This document shows, in pieces, positions 25,030 through 33,352 of a stretch of DNA of 64,000 bases. Position numbers and translations under genes: made by a program. Source of the stretch: CADEDH01 sp041394285 (GTDB taxonomy: Bacteria > Actinomycetota > Acidimicrobiia > Acidimicrobiales > SZUA-35); the NCBI GenBank assembly GCA_041394285.1, contig JAWKIL010000022.1, positions 1 to 64,000 of the forward strand, in the 5' to 3' direction. How positions within the stretch are numbered: position 1 is the stretch's first letter; each line of letters starts with the position of its first letter. Under the pieces are notes generated by a model. The model searched no databases and had not been told where the DNA came from. It saw nothing but the letters and a program-made list of their open reading frames with translations.

Positions 25030-25799
25030 TGAGCGACGGCGCAGCACGAGTGGGGCAGCCGTCGGTGCTGATCCCGGTGGCTCCTGGCACCAACCGCAAC
25101 CAGGAGCTGGCCGACGCCTTCGAGCGGGCCGGGGCCCGCACCACCCAGATCCCCCTGGCCGCCCTTCGCCAGGGCGAGACCAAGCTCGTCGACCATCAGA
25201 TCCTCGCCCTGCCCGGTGGCTTCTCCTACGGCGACGCCCTCGGCGCCGGCCGGCTCCTCGGCCTCGACATCACGAGCTGGCTCGGCGACCAGCTCCAGGA
25301 GGCGGTCAGCCGCCACATGCCGATCATCGGGATCTGCAACGGGTTCCAGGCCCTCGTGGCCGCCGGGCTCCTCCCCGGAGGGGGCCAGCCGGCGGCTCTG
25401 GTGGCCAACGAGTCCGGTCGGTTCGAGTGCCGCTGGGTCACCCTCGCTCCCGGCCCGGCGCCTTCGCCCTGGCTCGACGGCCTCAGCGAGCCCATCCGGT
25501 GCCCGGTGGCCCACGGCGAGGGCCGCCTCGCCGTGGCCGACCCGGTGGCGGTGGAGGGCCACGTGGCGTTCCGCTACCTCGACGACACCGGCGCCGCCGC
25601 CGACGGCCGCTACCCCCACAACCCCAACGGATCGGTGGGCGACGTGGCCGGCCTGGTGGACACGACCGGGCTGGTGCTCGGCCTCATGCCCCATCCCGAG
25701 GACCACGTGGACCCCCGCCAGGACCCCCAGCGGGGCCGGCGCCGTGACGGGCTGGCGCTGGGCCTGTTCCAGGCCGGGGTGCGGGCCGTCGCCGCCTGA
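25026..25799 (+). CDS. purQ: Phosphoribosylformylglycinamidine synthase glutaminase subunit
   Basis: This 257-aa class I glutamine amidotransferase delivers ammonia to PurSL. The catalytic triad is visible: Cys104 in GICNGFQ, His223 and Glu225 in MPHPED. PGGFSYGD is the oxyanion loop. Length is normal for PurQ. The ATG overlaps the purSL stop, indicating coupled translation at roughly matched amounts. The next gene, purC, is 121 bp away behind a hairpin. Confidence 0.96.
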   Translation: MMSDGAARVGQPSVLIPVAPGTNRNQELADAFERAGARTTQIPLAALRQGETKLVDHQILALPGGFSYGDALGAGRLLGLDITSWLGDQLQEAVSRHMPIIGICNGFQALVAAGLLPGGGQPAALVANESGRFECRWVTLAPGPAPSPWLDGLSEPIRCPVAHGEGRLAVADPVAVEGHVAFRYLDDTGAAADGRYPHNPNGSVGDVAGLVDTTGLVLGLMPHPEDHVDPRQDPQRGRRRDGLALGLFQAGVRAVAA

Positions 25800-25860
25800 T
25801 CGGCGAGCTGAATCCCACCTGACGCTGCCTGACACCGTACGCCGGACCCCGCTGGATGTT

Positions 25861-25891
25861 TTCCGGTGAAATGTGGCCGGATCCACCGGAA
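25861..25891. promoter_or_regulatory. Inverted repeat between purQ and purC
   Basis: TTCCGGTG (25,861-25,868) and CACCGGAA (25,884-25,891) are perfect complements around a 15-nt loop, about 30 bp before the purC ATG. It could be an operator or a weak intra-operon hairpin. The 121-bp gap 25,800-25,920 holds no gene. Confidence 0.35.
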
Positions 25892-25920
25892 CTGGCGGCG
25901 AAAGCAACCATGATGGAGAC

Positions 25921-26868
25921 ATGGATTCCCGGGCCGTGTTGGAGACCCTCGACCTCGATCTCCCCGACCACCACAGCGGCAAGGTGCGGGAGAGCTGGCG
26001 CCTCGCCGGCGGGCACCGGTTGCTCGTGACCACCGATCGGATCAGCGCCTTCGATCGCGTGATCGGCACCGTCGAGCACAAGGGCCAGGTGCTGAACCAG
26101 CTGTCGGCCTGGTGGTTCGACCGCACGGAGGACATCGTGGCCAACCACGTGATCTCGGTGCCCGATCCCAACGCCCTGGTGGCGGTGGACGCCACACCCC
26201 TCCCGGTGGAGGTGGTGGTGCGGGGCCGCCTCACCGGCAGCACGTCCACCTCGCTCCTGCCCCGCTACGAGGCGGGTGAGCGGGTGCTCTACGGCCACCG
26301 GCTGCCCGAGGGGCTCACGGCCCACGGTCCGCTACCCGAGCCCATGATCACCCCCACCACCAAGGAGTCGGGCGGCGCCCACGACCGGCCGGTCACCATC
26401 GACGAGGTGGTCGACTTGGGGCTGGTGGAGCCCGGTCTGTGGACCCAGGTCCAGAAGGCGGCGATCGACCTGTTCGCCCGGGGCACGGAGATCGCGGCCG
26501 GTGCCGGCTTCGTCCTGGCCGACACGAAGTACGAGTTCGGGCTGGGGCCCGGCGGCGAGCTGCTCCTGATCGACGAGGTGCACACCCCCGACTCGTCCCG
26601 GTTCTGGGCGGTCGACTCCATGGATGACCGCATCCGGGCCGGTCTCGCACCCGAGAGCTACGACAAGGAGCCGGTGCGCCTGGCCCTCAAGGCCGCCGGC
26701 TACTCCGGTTCGGGCCCCGTGCCCCACCTCCCCGAGGCCGTTCTGGCCGACACCTCGGCCCGTTACGTGGAGCTCTACGAGCGGCTCACCGGCTTGGCCT
26801 TCGAGCCCGGCGAGCGGCCCATCGCCGAGCGGATCGCCGCCAATCTGGCCCCGCTGGCCGGGCAGTGA
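25921..26868 (+). CDS. purC: SAICAR synthetase
   Basis: This 315-aa enzyme condenses CAIR with aspartate using ATP (step 8). Signatures include SGKVRESW (nucleotide loop), TTDRISAFDRVIGTVEHKGQ, VVVRGRLTGSTSTSLL and LIDEVHTPDSSRFW. It is of the longer approximately 300-residue bacterial/fungal type. The ATG at 25,921 has GGAG four bases before it. It is followed by a class II purE, an adjacency that mirrors the animal PAICS fusion. Confidence 0.96.
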   Translation: MDSRAVLETLDLDLPDHHSGKVRESWRLAGGHRLLVTTDRISAFDRVIGTVEHKGQVLNQLSAWWFDRTEDIVANHVISVPDPNALVAVDATPLPVEVVVRGRLTGSTSTSLLPRYEAGERVLYGHRLPEGLTAHGPLPEPMITPTTKESGGAHDRPVTIDEVVDLGLVEPGLWTQVQKAAIDLFARGTEIAAGAGFVLADTKYEFGLGPGGELLLIDEVHTPDSSRFWAVDSMDDRIRAGLAPESYDKEPVRLALKAAGYSGSGPVPHLPEAVLADTSARYVELYERLTGLAFEPGERPIAERIAANLAPLAGQ

Positions 26869-26921
26869 CAGTCTCCTCGATGGCCACTGTCGCCACCGGG
26901 GACAGTCCGTCGAACGACAGT
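26867..26921. repeat. Cluster of GACAGT/ACTGTC hexamers between purC and purE
   Basis: GACAGT occurs at 26,867-26,872, 26,901-26,906 and 26,916-26,921, and its inverse ACTGTC at 26,886-26,891. The last three sites are spaced exactly 15 bp. They could bind a regulator; ACTGTC and the second GACAGT also form a 6-bp stem with 9-nt loop. Confidence 0.45.
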
Positions 26922-26942
26922 GTGCTGAACCGAAGTCGTCAT

Positions 26943-26958
26943 CGTGTGACCTCACACG
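26943..26958. promoter_or_regulatory. CGTGTGA-CC-TCACACG palindrome upstream of purE
   Basis: Perfect 7-bp arms with a 2-bp centre end 15 bp before the GTG of purE and just before its AAGGGG ribosome-binding site. The size and placement suit a dimeric repressor site; which regulator is unknown. Confidence 0.5.
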
Positions 26959-26973
26959 GAAAGGGGTAGGCCC

Positions 26974-27459
26974 GTGCGGGTAGTCATCCTGTCGGGATCG
27001 CCGCGTGACAGCGGCTGGGTCGATCAGATCGCCGGGGTGCTGGATCGCCTGGACGTACCGGTGATCCGCCGGGTCGGCTCGGCCCACCGCGTTCCCGAGC
27101 ACGTGCTGAGCCTTCTCCGCCAGTACGACGGTGAGCCGGAGCCCACGGTGTTCATCACGGTGGCCGGCATGAGCGACGCCCTTTCGGGGCTGAGCGACGC
27201 CAACGTCGTGTCGCCCGTGATCGCCTGCCCGCCCCGGTCCGACGCCTTCGCCGGCCTCGACGTGCTGTCCAGCCTCCGTACCCCGCCCGGCGTGGCGCCG
27301 ATCGTGGCGCTGGAGCCGGGCAACGCCGCCCTGGCGGCGGCGAAGATCCTGGGTCTGCACGACGCCGACCTGCGGCTGCGCATCTCGGCCTATCAGGCCG
27401 AGATGGCCAACCGGGTGCTCGACGGCGACGCCGAGCTGAGCGGTGGGGTCCGGGCGTGA
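26974..27459 (+). CDS. purE: Class II AIR carboxylase (PurE)
   Basis: This 161-aa enzyme belongs to the AIR carboxylase/N5-CAIR mutase superfamily. It resembles the animal class II form: SAHRVPEHVL, PTVFITVAGMSDALSGL, SPVIACPP and DVLSSLRTPPG match the pattern found in the PAICS C-terminal domain, whereas class I PurE has GGAAHLPGMVA at the middle position. Class II enzymes carboxylate AIR directly with CO2, so no PurK is needed, and none is seen here. GTG start with AGGGG upstream. It overlaps purF by GTGA. Confidence 0.9.
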   Translation: MRVVILSGSPRDSGWVDQIAGVLDRLDVPVIRRVGSAHRVPEHVLSLLRQYDGEPEPTVFITVAGMSDALSGLSDANVVSPVIACPPRSDAFAGLDVLSSLRTPPGVAPIVALEPGNAALAAAKILGLHDADLRLRISAYQAEMANRVLDGDAELSGGVRA

Positions 27460-28907
27460 GCGGCATCGAGATCGGTGCGGCCGACACGAACACAGACTCC
27501 GACAGCCCGAAGGAAGAATGCGGGGTCATCGCCGTCGACACGATGAGTGACGACGCCGCCCGCCTCAGCTTCTTCGGTCTCTACGCCCTCCAGCACCGGG
27601 GCCAGGAGGCGGCCGGCATCGCCGTGGCCGACGGCCGGGCCGTGCGCATCCACAAGGGCCAGGGCCTGGTGGCCCAGGTGTTCGAATCGGGCACGCTCGA
27701 TCCCCTGATCGGCCGGTTCGCCATCGGCCACACCCGCTATTCCACCACCGGTTCCAACTCGGACCGCAACGTCCAGCCCTACGTGGTGGAGACCATGTGG
27801 GGCCCCCTGGCGGTGGCCCACAACGGCAACCTGGTCAACGCCGACAAGCTGCGCCAGGAGCTGCTCCAGCGGGGCTTCGGCCTGCAGACGTCGTCGGACT
27901 CCGAGGTGCTGGCCCTGATGCTGGCCGGAGCTGAGGGCGAGAGCTGGGAGGAGCGGCTGGCCAACGTGATGCCCCGCTGGGAAGGCGCCTTCTGCCTGGT
28001 CGTCCTCACCGGCAACAAGGTGATGGCGGCCCGTGACCCGTGGGGCTTCCGGCCCCTGTCGCTGGGTCAGCTCCCGTCGGGGGGCCACGTGGTGGCGTCC
28101 GAGACCGGGGCTCTGCGCACCCTGGGCTGCACCTCGATCAGCGAGGTGGAGCCGGGGGAGATCGTGGTCCTGGGCGGCGGGCTGGCCCGCCGCACCCGGG
28201 CCGTGCCGGCCAAACCGACCCAGGCCCGCTGCACCTTCGAGCACATCTACTTCTCCCGGCCCGACGCCACCTGGGACGGCCTGTCGGTCCATCAGGCCCG
28301 CCAGAACCTGGGTGAGGAGCTGGCCCGCCAGCATCCGGTCGACGCCGACGTGGTCATCGCCGTGCCGGACTCGTCCACCCCCGCCGCCATCGGCTACGCC
28401 AGCGTGTCGGGGATCCCCTACAACGAGGGGTTCGTCAAGAACCGCTACATCGGGCGCACCTTCATCGAGCCCACCGACGAGCTGCGGCGCCAGGGCGTCG
28501 CGCTCAAGTTCAACACCCTGCCCGACAACCTGCGGGGCAAGCGGGTGGTCATGGTGGACGACTCGATCGTCCGGGGCACCACCTCGGGGCCGTTGGTTCG
28601 CCTGGTGCGGGAGGCCGGGGCCTCGGAGGTGCACGTGCGCATCACCTGCCCGCCCATCGCCCACCCCTGCTTCTTCGGGGTCGACATGGGCACCTACGAC
28701 CAGCTGATCGCCCACCAGTTGGGCGTGCCCGAGATCTGCGCCCACATCGGGGCCGACAGCCTGGGCTTCCTCTCGGTGGAGCGGATGATGAAGGCGCTGG
28801 GCCGCGACGACGGCTACTGCAACGCCTGCTTCACTGGTAGCTACGCGGTACCCGTCCAGCTGACGATGCTGAGCGCCAAGGGCCGCTTCGACGGAGCGTT
28901 GGGATGA
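27456..28907 (+). CDS. purF: Amidophosphoribosyltransferase
   Basis: This 483-aa enzyme catalyses the first committed step, making phosphoribosylamine from PRPP and glutamine. A 21-residue propeptide precedes Cys22 (EECGVIAV), the N-terminal nucleophile after processing. Iron-sulfur cluster cysteines of the Bacillus type are present (CTFEHIYFSRPD, CPPIAHPCFFG, GYCNACFTG). The PRPP loop is VVMVDDSIVRGTTSG. It overlaps purE (GTGA) and purDM (ATGA). Confidence 0.97.
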   Translation: MSGIEIGAADTNTDSDSPKEECGVIAVDTMSDDAARLSFFGLYALQHRGQEAAGIAVADGRAVRIHKGQGLVAQVFESGTLDPLIGRFAIGHTRYSTTGSNSDRNVQPYVVETMWGPLAVAHNGNLVNADKLRQELLQRGFGLQTSSDSEVLALMLAGAEGESWEERLANVMPRWEGAFCLVVLTGNKVMAARDPWGFRPLSLGQLPSGGHVVASETGALRTLGCTSISEVEPGEIVVLGGGLARRTRAVPAKPTQARCTFEHIYFSRPDATWDGLSVHQARQNLGEELARQHPVDADVVIAVPDSSTPAAIGYASVSGIPYNEGFVKNRYIGRTFIEPTDELRRQGVALKFNTLPDNLRGKRVVMVDDSIVRGTTSGPLVRLVREAGASEVHVRITCPPIAHPCFFGVDMGTYDQLIAHQLGVPEICAHIGADSLGFLSVERMMKALGRDDGYCNACFTGSYAVPVQLTMLSAKGRFDGALG

Positions 28908-31198
28908 GCGACGACAAGAGCCTGTCCGTCCTGCTGTTGGGCTCGGGGGCCCGGGAGCACGCCATGGCCGAGGCGATCTCCCGGTCGCCGCTGCTGGGCC
29001 AGCTGCTGGTGGCTCCGGGCAACGCCGGCACCGCCCAGTGGAACGTGGATCTCGACGCCAGCTCGAACCTGAAGATCGTCGACTTCTGCGTCCTCAACGG
29101 GGTCGACCTGGTGATCGTGGGCCCCGAGGCCCCGCTGGTCGACGGCGTGGCCGACGACCTGGCCCTGGTCGGGATCGCCTGCTTCGGCCCGTCGGCCGGT
29201 GCCGCCAAGCTCGAGGGGTCCAAGGCCTTCGCCCGGGAGTTCGCCGCCCGTCACAACATCCCCGGCCCGGTCATTCGCACCTTCCGGGAGGTGGAGCCGG
29301 CCCTGGCCTGGCTCGACGAGTTCAACAAGCCGGTGGTGGTCAAGGCCGACGGCCTGGCCGCCGGCAAGGGCGTGATCGTGCCCGAGAGCCGGGTGGAGAC
29401 CGAGCGGGCCATCTTCGCCTTCCTGGCCGAGCACGCCATGGGCGAAGCGGGCGAGGTGATCCTGCTGGAGCAGCGGCTGGTGGGGGAGGAGGTGTCGCTG
29501 TTCGGCATCTCCGACGGCGTGACCCTGGTGCCCCTGATCTCGGCCCAGGACCACAAGCGGGTGGGGGAGGGCAACACCGGCCTCAACACCGGCGGCATGG
29601 GCGCCTTCGCCCCGGTGCCCCGGGTCACCCCCGAGCTGGAGGCGGAGCTGACCGAGGTCTTCCTCCGCCGGGCCATCGATGGCATGGCGGCCGAGGGGCA
29701 GCCCTACGTGGGCGTGCTCTACGCCGGGATCATGCTCACCGAGGACGGCCCCCGGCTGGTGGAGTACAACTGCCGCTTCGGCGACCCCGAGGCCCAGGCC
29801 ATCGTGTCGCTGCTGGAATCCGATCTGCTCGAGGTGCTGCACGCCGCCACCACCCGCAGCCTGGCCGATGTGCCGATCAAGCTCAAGCCGGGCACGGCGG
29901 CCGCCGTCACCATCGCCGCCGAGGGCTACCCCACCGACCCCCGGATGGGGATCCCGGTGCCGACGTTCACCGAGCGCGAGGGGGTCCGGGTGTTCCACGC
30001 CGCCACCCGCATGGAGGGCGATCAGCTGGTGAGCACCGGCGGCCGGGTGTTGAGCGTGGTGGGAACCGGCGCCGACCTGGCCCAGGCCCTGGACCGGGCG
30101 TACTCGGTGGTCGACCAGCTCACCGGCGACGGGCTGTTCGCCCGGTCCGACATCGGCTGGCGTCACGCCCCCCGCCCGGCCCGGAAGAAATCGGCCTACG
30201 CCGAGGCCGGGGTGAGCTTCGACGCCGGCCTGGCCGCCCACAACCGGCTGGCCCAGGCGGTCAGGACCACCCACGACGAGCGGGTGGTGGCCGGCCACGG
30301 CTCCTTCGGTGGCGTGTTCGACGTATCGGCCCTGTCCAAGCTGCGCTCGCCCCTGCTGGTGGCCAGCACCGACGGTGTGGGCACCAAGACGCTCATCACC
30401 CGGGAGCTGGGCCGCTGGGAAGACTGCGGGGCCGACATCGTCAACCACTGCATCAACGACGTGTTGGTGCAGGGGGCCCGCCCCCTGTTCTTCCTCGACT
30501 CCCTCGGGTCGGCCGTGCTCGAGCCTGAGATCGTGGGCCGCATCGTCGACGGCATGGCGGCCGCCTGCCGGGAGGCCGAATGCGTGCTGCTCGGCGGCGA
30601 GACGGCCGAGATGCCCGACATGTTCAACGCCGGCTCGGTCGACGTGATCGGCACCATGGTGGGCTACGTCGACCGGCCCAAGCTGCTCCCCACCGACGCC
30701 ATCGCCCCCGGCCACAAGCTGGTGGGCCTCGCCTCCTCCGGCCTGCACACCAACGGCTACTCGCTGGCCCGCAAGGTGTTCTTCGGCATGGATCTCACCG
30801 AACCCCTGCCCGGCGGTACCGGCGAGTCCATCGGCGACGCCCTGCTGGCCGTCCACCGGTCGTATCTCAAGCCGCTCAGCGCCGCCCTGGAAGCGGGCCT
30901 GATCGACGGGATGGCCCACATCACCGGCGGCGGCTTCGTCGACAACATCCCCCGCGTCCTGCCCCCGGGCTGCGGGGCCGCCATCGACTCGTCGGCCTGG
31001 CGCCGGCCCGTGCTGTTCAACTACCTGATCTCCCGCAGCGGGATGACCGACGACGAGGCCCACCGGGTCCTGAACTGCGGCGTCGGGATGGTGGTGGTCG
31101 TCGCTCCCGACCAGGTCGACGAGCTGCAGGCCGCCATACCCGAGCCGACCTGGGTGATCGGCGAGGTCACGATGGGCCGGAGCGTGAGCATCAAGTGA
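28904..31198 (+). CDS. Bifunctional PurD-PurM (GAR synthetase-AIR synthetase) fusion
   Basis: This 764-aa protein joins PurD (about 1-425; LLLGSGAREHAMAEAI, PVVVKADGLAAGKGVI, EYNCRFGDPEAQ) to PurM (about 435-764; VGTKTLITRELGRW, INDVLVQGARPLFFLD, LLGGETAEMPDMF, TGGGFVDNIPRVL). It therefore carries steps 2 and 5. The same fusion order is found in the animal GART protein. Both domains keep their signatures with no visible frameshift. It overlaps purF at its start and purN at its end (GTGA). Confidence 0.96.
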   Translation: MSDDKSLSVLLLGSGAREHAMAEAISRSPLLGQLLVAPGNAGTAQWNVDLDASSNLKIVDFCVLNGVDLVIVGPEAPLVDGVADDLALVGIACFGPSAGAAKLEGSKAFAREFAARHNIPGPVIRTFREVEPALAWLDEFNKPVVVKADGLAAGKGVIVPESRVETERAIFAFLAEHAMGEAGEVILLEQRLVGEEVSLFGISDGVTLVPLISAQDHKRVGEGNTGLNTGGMGAFAPVPRVTPELEAELTEVFLRRAIDGMAAEGQPYVGVLYAGIMLTEDGPRLVEYNCRFGDPEAQAIVSLLESDLLEVLHAATTRSLADVPIKLKPGTAAAVTIAAEGYPTDPRMGIPVPTFTEREGVRVFHAATRMEGDQLVSTGGRVLSVVGTGADLAQALDRAYSVVDQLTGDGLFARSDIGWRHAPRPARKKSAYAEAGVSFDAGLAAHNRLAQAVRTTHDERVVAGHGSFGGVFDVSALSKLRSPLLVASTDGVGTKTLITRELGRWEDCGADIVNHCINDVLVQGARPLFFLDSLGSAVLEPEIVGRIVDGMAAACREAECVLLGGETAEMPDMFNAGSVDVIGTMVGYVDRPKLLPTDAIAPGHKLVGLASSGLHTNGYSLARKVFFGMDLTEPLPGGTGESIGDALLAVHRSYLKPLSAALEAGLIDGMAHITGGGFVDNIPRVLPPGCGAAIDSSAWRRPVLFNYLISRSGMTDDEAHRVLNCGVGMVVVVAPDQVDELQAAIPEPTWVIGEVTMGRSVSIK

Positions 31199-31824
31199 GC
31201 GAGGGTCGGCCCCGCCTGGTGGTGCTGGTGTCGGGATCGGGCACCAACCTCCAAGCAGTGATCGACGCCTGTGCCCAGGGTCAGCTCGACGCCACCGTGG
31301 CCGCCGTCGTGTCCAACGTGGCCTCGGCCTACGCCCTGGAGCGGGCGGCGGCGGCCGGCATCCCCACCGTGGTGCTGCGCCACGGGGGCCGCGATCGGGC
31401 CCGCTACGACCAGGAGCTGGCCGACCTGGTGGCCGGCTACGAGCCCGATCTGGTCGTGCTCGCCGGTTGGATGCGGATCCTCACCGGCGCCTTCCTGTCC
31501 CGTCACCCCACGATCAACCTGCACCCGGCCCAGCCCGGTGCCTTCCCCGGCGTCGGCGCCATCGAGGCCGCCTTCGGGGCCTGGCAGCGGGGTGAGGTCG
31601 AGGCCGGGGGCGTGATGGTGCACCACGTTCCCGACGAGGGGGTCGACAACGGCCCCGTGATCGTGTGGGAGCCGGTACCGTTGCGGCCGGGCGACACCCT
31701 CGATGCCTTCACCCAGCGGGTCCACGGGGTGGAGCACCGCCTCCTGGTGTCCGCCATCGCCCAGGTGCTCGGCACCGATCTCCGCCGTCAAGCCCCACCC
31801 CCAGCCATACTGCCCGGGAGGTAA
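31195..31824 (+). CDS. purN: GAR formyltransferase
   Basis: This 209-aa enzyme transfers a formyl group from 10-formyl-THF to GAR (step 3). SGSGTNLQAVID is the phosphate loop, NLHPAQPGAF carries the catalytic Asn and His (HPA where HPS is usual), and GVMVHHVPDEGVDNGPVI carries the conserved His and Asp. GTG at 31,195 overlaps the purDM stop. The order PurD-PurM-PurN is that of the trifunctional animal enzyme, here as fusion plus separate gene. Confidence 0.95.
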   Translation: MSEGRPRLVVLVSGSGTNLQAVIDACAQGQLDATVAAVVSNVASAYALERAAAAGIPTVVLRHGGRDRARYDQELADLVAGYEPDLVVLAGWMRILTGAFLSRHPTINLHPAQPGAFPGVGAIEAAFGAWQRGEVEAGGVMVHHVPDEGVDNGPVIVWEPVPLRPGDTLDAFTQRVHGVEHRLLVSAIAQVLGTDLRRQAPPPAILPGR

Positions 31825-31829
31825 CCCCC

Positions 31830-33326
31830 ATGTTGTCCCTGCCCAACACCGAGCTGTTCGCCGGTCGGGACGCCCTGACGTTCGACGACGTGCTGGTGGT
31901 CCCCGGGTGGAGCGAGGTGCTGCCGTCCGAGGCGTCGACCGCCACCACCATCGCCGGGATCGATCTCCACCTGCCGCTGCTGTCGGCGGCCATGGACACC
32001 GTCACCGAAGCCCCGCTGGCCATCGCCCTGGCCCGGGAGGGCGGACTGGGCATCCTCCACCGAAACATGTCGATCCTGGAGCAGGCCGACCAGGTGGACC
32101 GGGTGAAGCGGTCGCAGGCGGGGATGATCACCGCCCCGGTGAGCCTCGGCCCCAACGCCACCCTGGCCGACGCCGAGGCGCTCATGTCCCGCCACAGCAT
32201 CTCCGGGGTGCCGATCACCGACGACAGCGAGCGGCTGGTGGGCATCCTCACCAACCGCGACATCCGGTTCTGCACCGAGGCCGAGTACCACCGGCCGGTC
32301 ACCGACTTCATGACCTCCCGCAACCTGGTGACGGCCCCGGTGGGCACGTCGCTGGAGGACGCGGTGCACATCCTGCACGAGCACCGCATCGAGAAGCTGC
32401 CCCTGGTCGACGGCCAGGGACGGCTCCGGGGCCTGATCACGGTGAAGGACATCACCAAGCGGGTGCAGAAGCCCCACGCCACCCTCGATCCCGAGGGGCG
32501 CCTCCGGGTGGGGGCCGCCATCGGGGTCAACGACGCCATGGAGCGGGCCGAGGCCCTGGCCCACGCTGGGGTCGACGCCCTGGTCATCGACACCGCCCAC
32601 GGGCATTCCCGGGGTGTGGTCGACACGGTGGCCAACGTGAAGCAGAAGTGGCCCGAGATCGTCGTGATCGGCGGCAACGTGGTCACCCGGGAGGGTGTTC
32701 AGGCGCTGGTGTCGGCCGGGGCCGACGTGGTCAAGGTGGGCGTGGGGGCCGGGTCCATCTGCACCACACGGATCGTGGCCGGGGCCGGCATGCCCCAGCT
32801 CACCGCGATCTACGAGTGCGCCACGGCGGCGGCCGATCTGGGGGTGCCGGTGATCGCCGACGGCGGGATCGTCACCTCGGGCGACATCGTCAAGGCCTTC
32901 GCCGCCGGGGCGGCGGCCGTGATGCTGGGCAACGCCCTGGCCGGGGTCGACGAGGCCCCCGGAGACCTGGAACTGGTCGACGGCTCGATGTGGAAGACCT
33001 ACCGGGGCATGGGTTCGGCCGGGGCCATGAAGGGCCGGGCCGCCGACCGCTACGCCGGCGGCCAGATGGGGGCCCCGGGGGCCGGTGGGCCCGATCATGG
33101 GGGCAAGCACGTCCCCGAGGGGGTGGAGGCCCGGGTCCGCTACGCCGGCGCCCTGTCGAAGCTGGTGAGCCAGCTGGCCGGCGGTCTCCGCTCGGGTATG
33201 GGATACGCCGGCGCCGCCGACCTGAACGAGCTGCGCACCGCCACCCGCCTGGTCCGGGTGACCGGGGCCGGGCTGCGGGAGAGCCACCCTCACGATGTGC
33301 AGGTGGTGACCGACTCCCAGTGGTAG
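31830..33326 (+). CDS. guaB: IMP dehydrogenase
   Basis: This 498-aa enzyme oxidises IMP to XMP with NAD, the committed GMP step. Two CBS domains (about residues 95-215) interrupt the TIM barrel. Catalytic Cys311 lies in GVGAGSICTTR, and YRGMGSAGAMKGR is in the flap region. GGGAGG sits nine bases before the ATG. It closes the purine operon, 5 bp after purN. Confidence 0.97.
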   Translation: MLSLPNTELFAGRDALTFDDVLVVPGWSEVLPSEASTATTIAGIDLHLPLLSAAMDTVTEAPLAIALAREGGLGILHRNMSILEQADQVDRVKRSQAGMITAPVSLGPNATLADAEALMSRHSISGVPITDDSERLVGILTNRDIRFCTEAEYHRPVTDFMTSRNLVTAPVGTSLEDAVHILHEHRIEKLPLVDGQGRLRGLITVKDITKRVQKPHATLDPEGRLRVGAAIGVNDAMERAEALAHAGVDALVIDTAHGHSRGVVDTVANVKQKWPEIVVIGGNVVTREGVQALVSAGADVVKVGVGAGSICTTRIVAGAGMPQLTAIYECATAAADLGVPVIADGGIVTSGDIVKAFAAGAAAVMLGNALAGVDEAPGDLELVDGSMWKTYRGMGSAGAMKGRAADRYAGGQMGAPGAGGPDHGGKHVPEGVEARVRYAGALSKLVSQLAGGLRSGMGYAGAADLNELRTATRLVRVTGAGLRESHPHDVQVVTDSQW

Positions 33327-33352
33327 CCCCTGGGGTGGGTACGATCGCCGGA

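Noticed and set aside
31665..31829. N-terminal extension of guaB
   Set aside because: The extra residues lie over purN and are shadow-like; the ATG at 31,830 has GGGAGG in place and starts at the family N-terminus.
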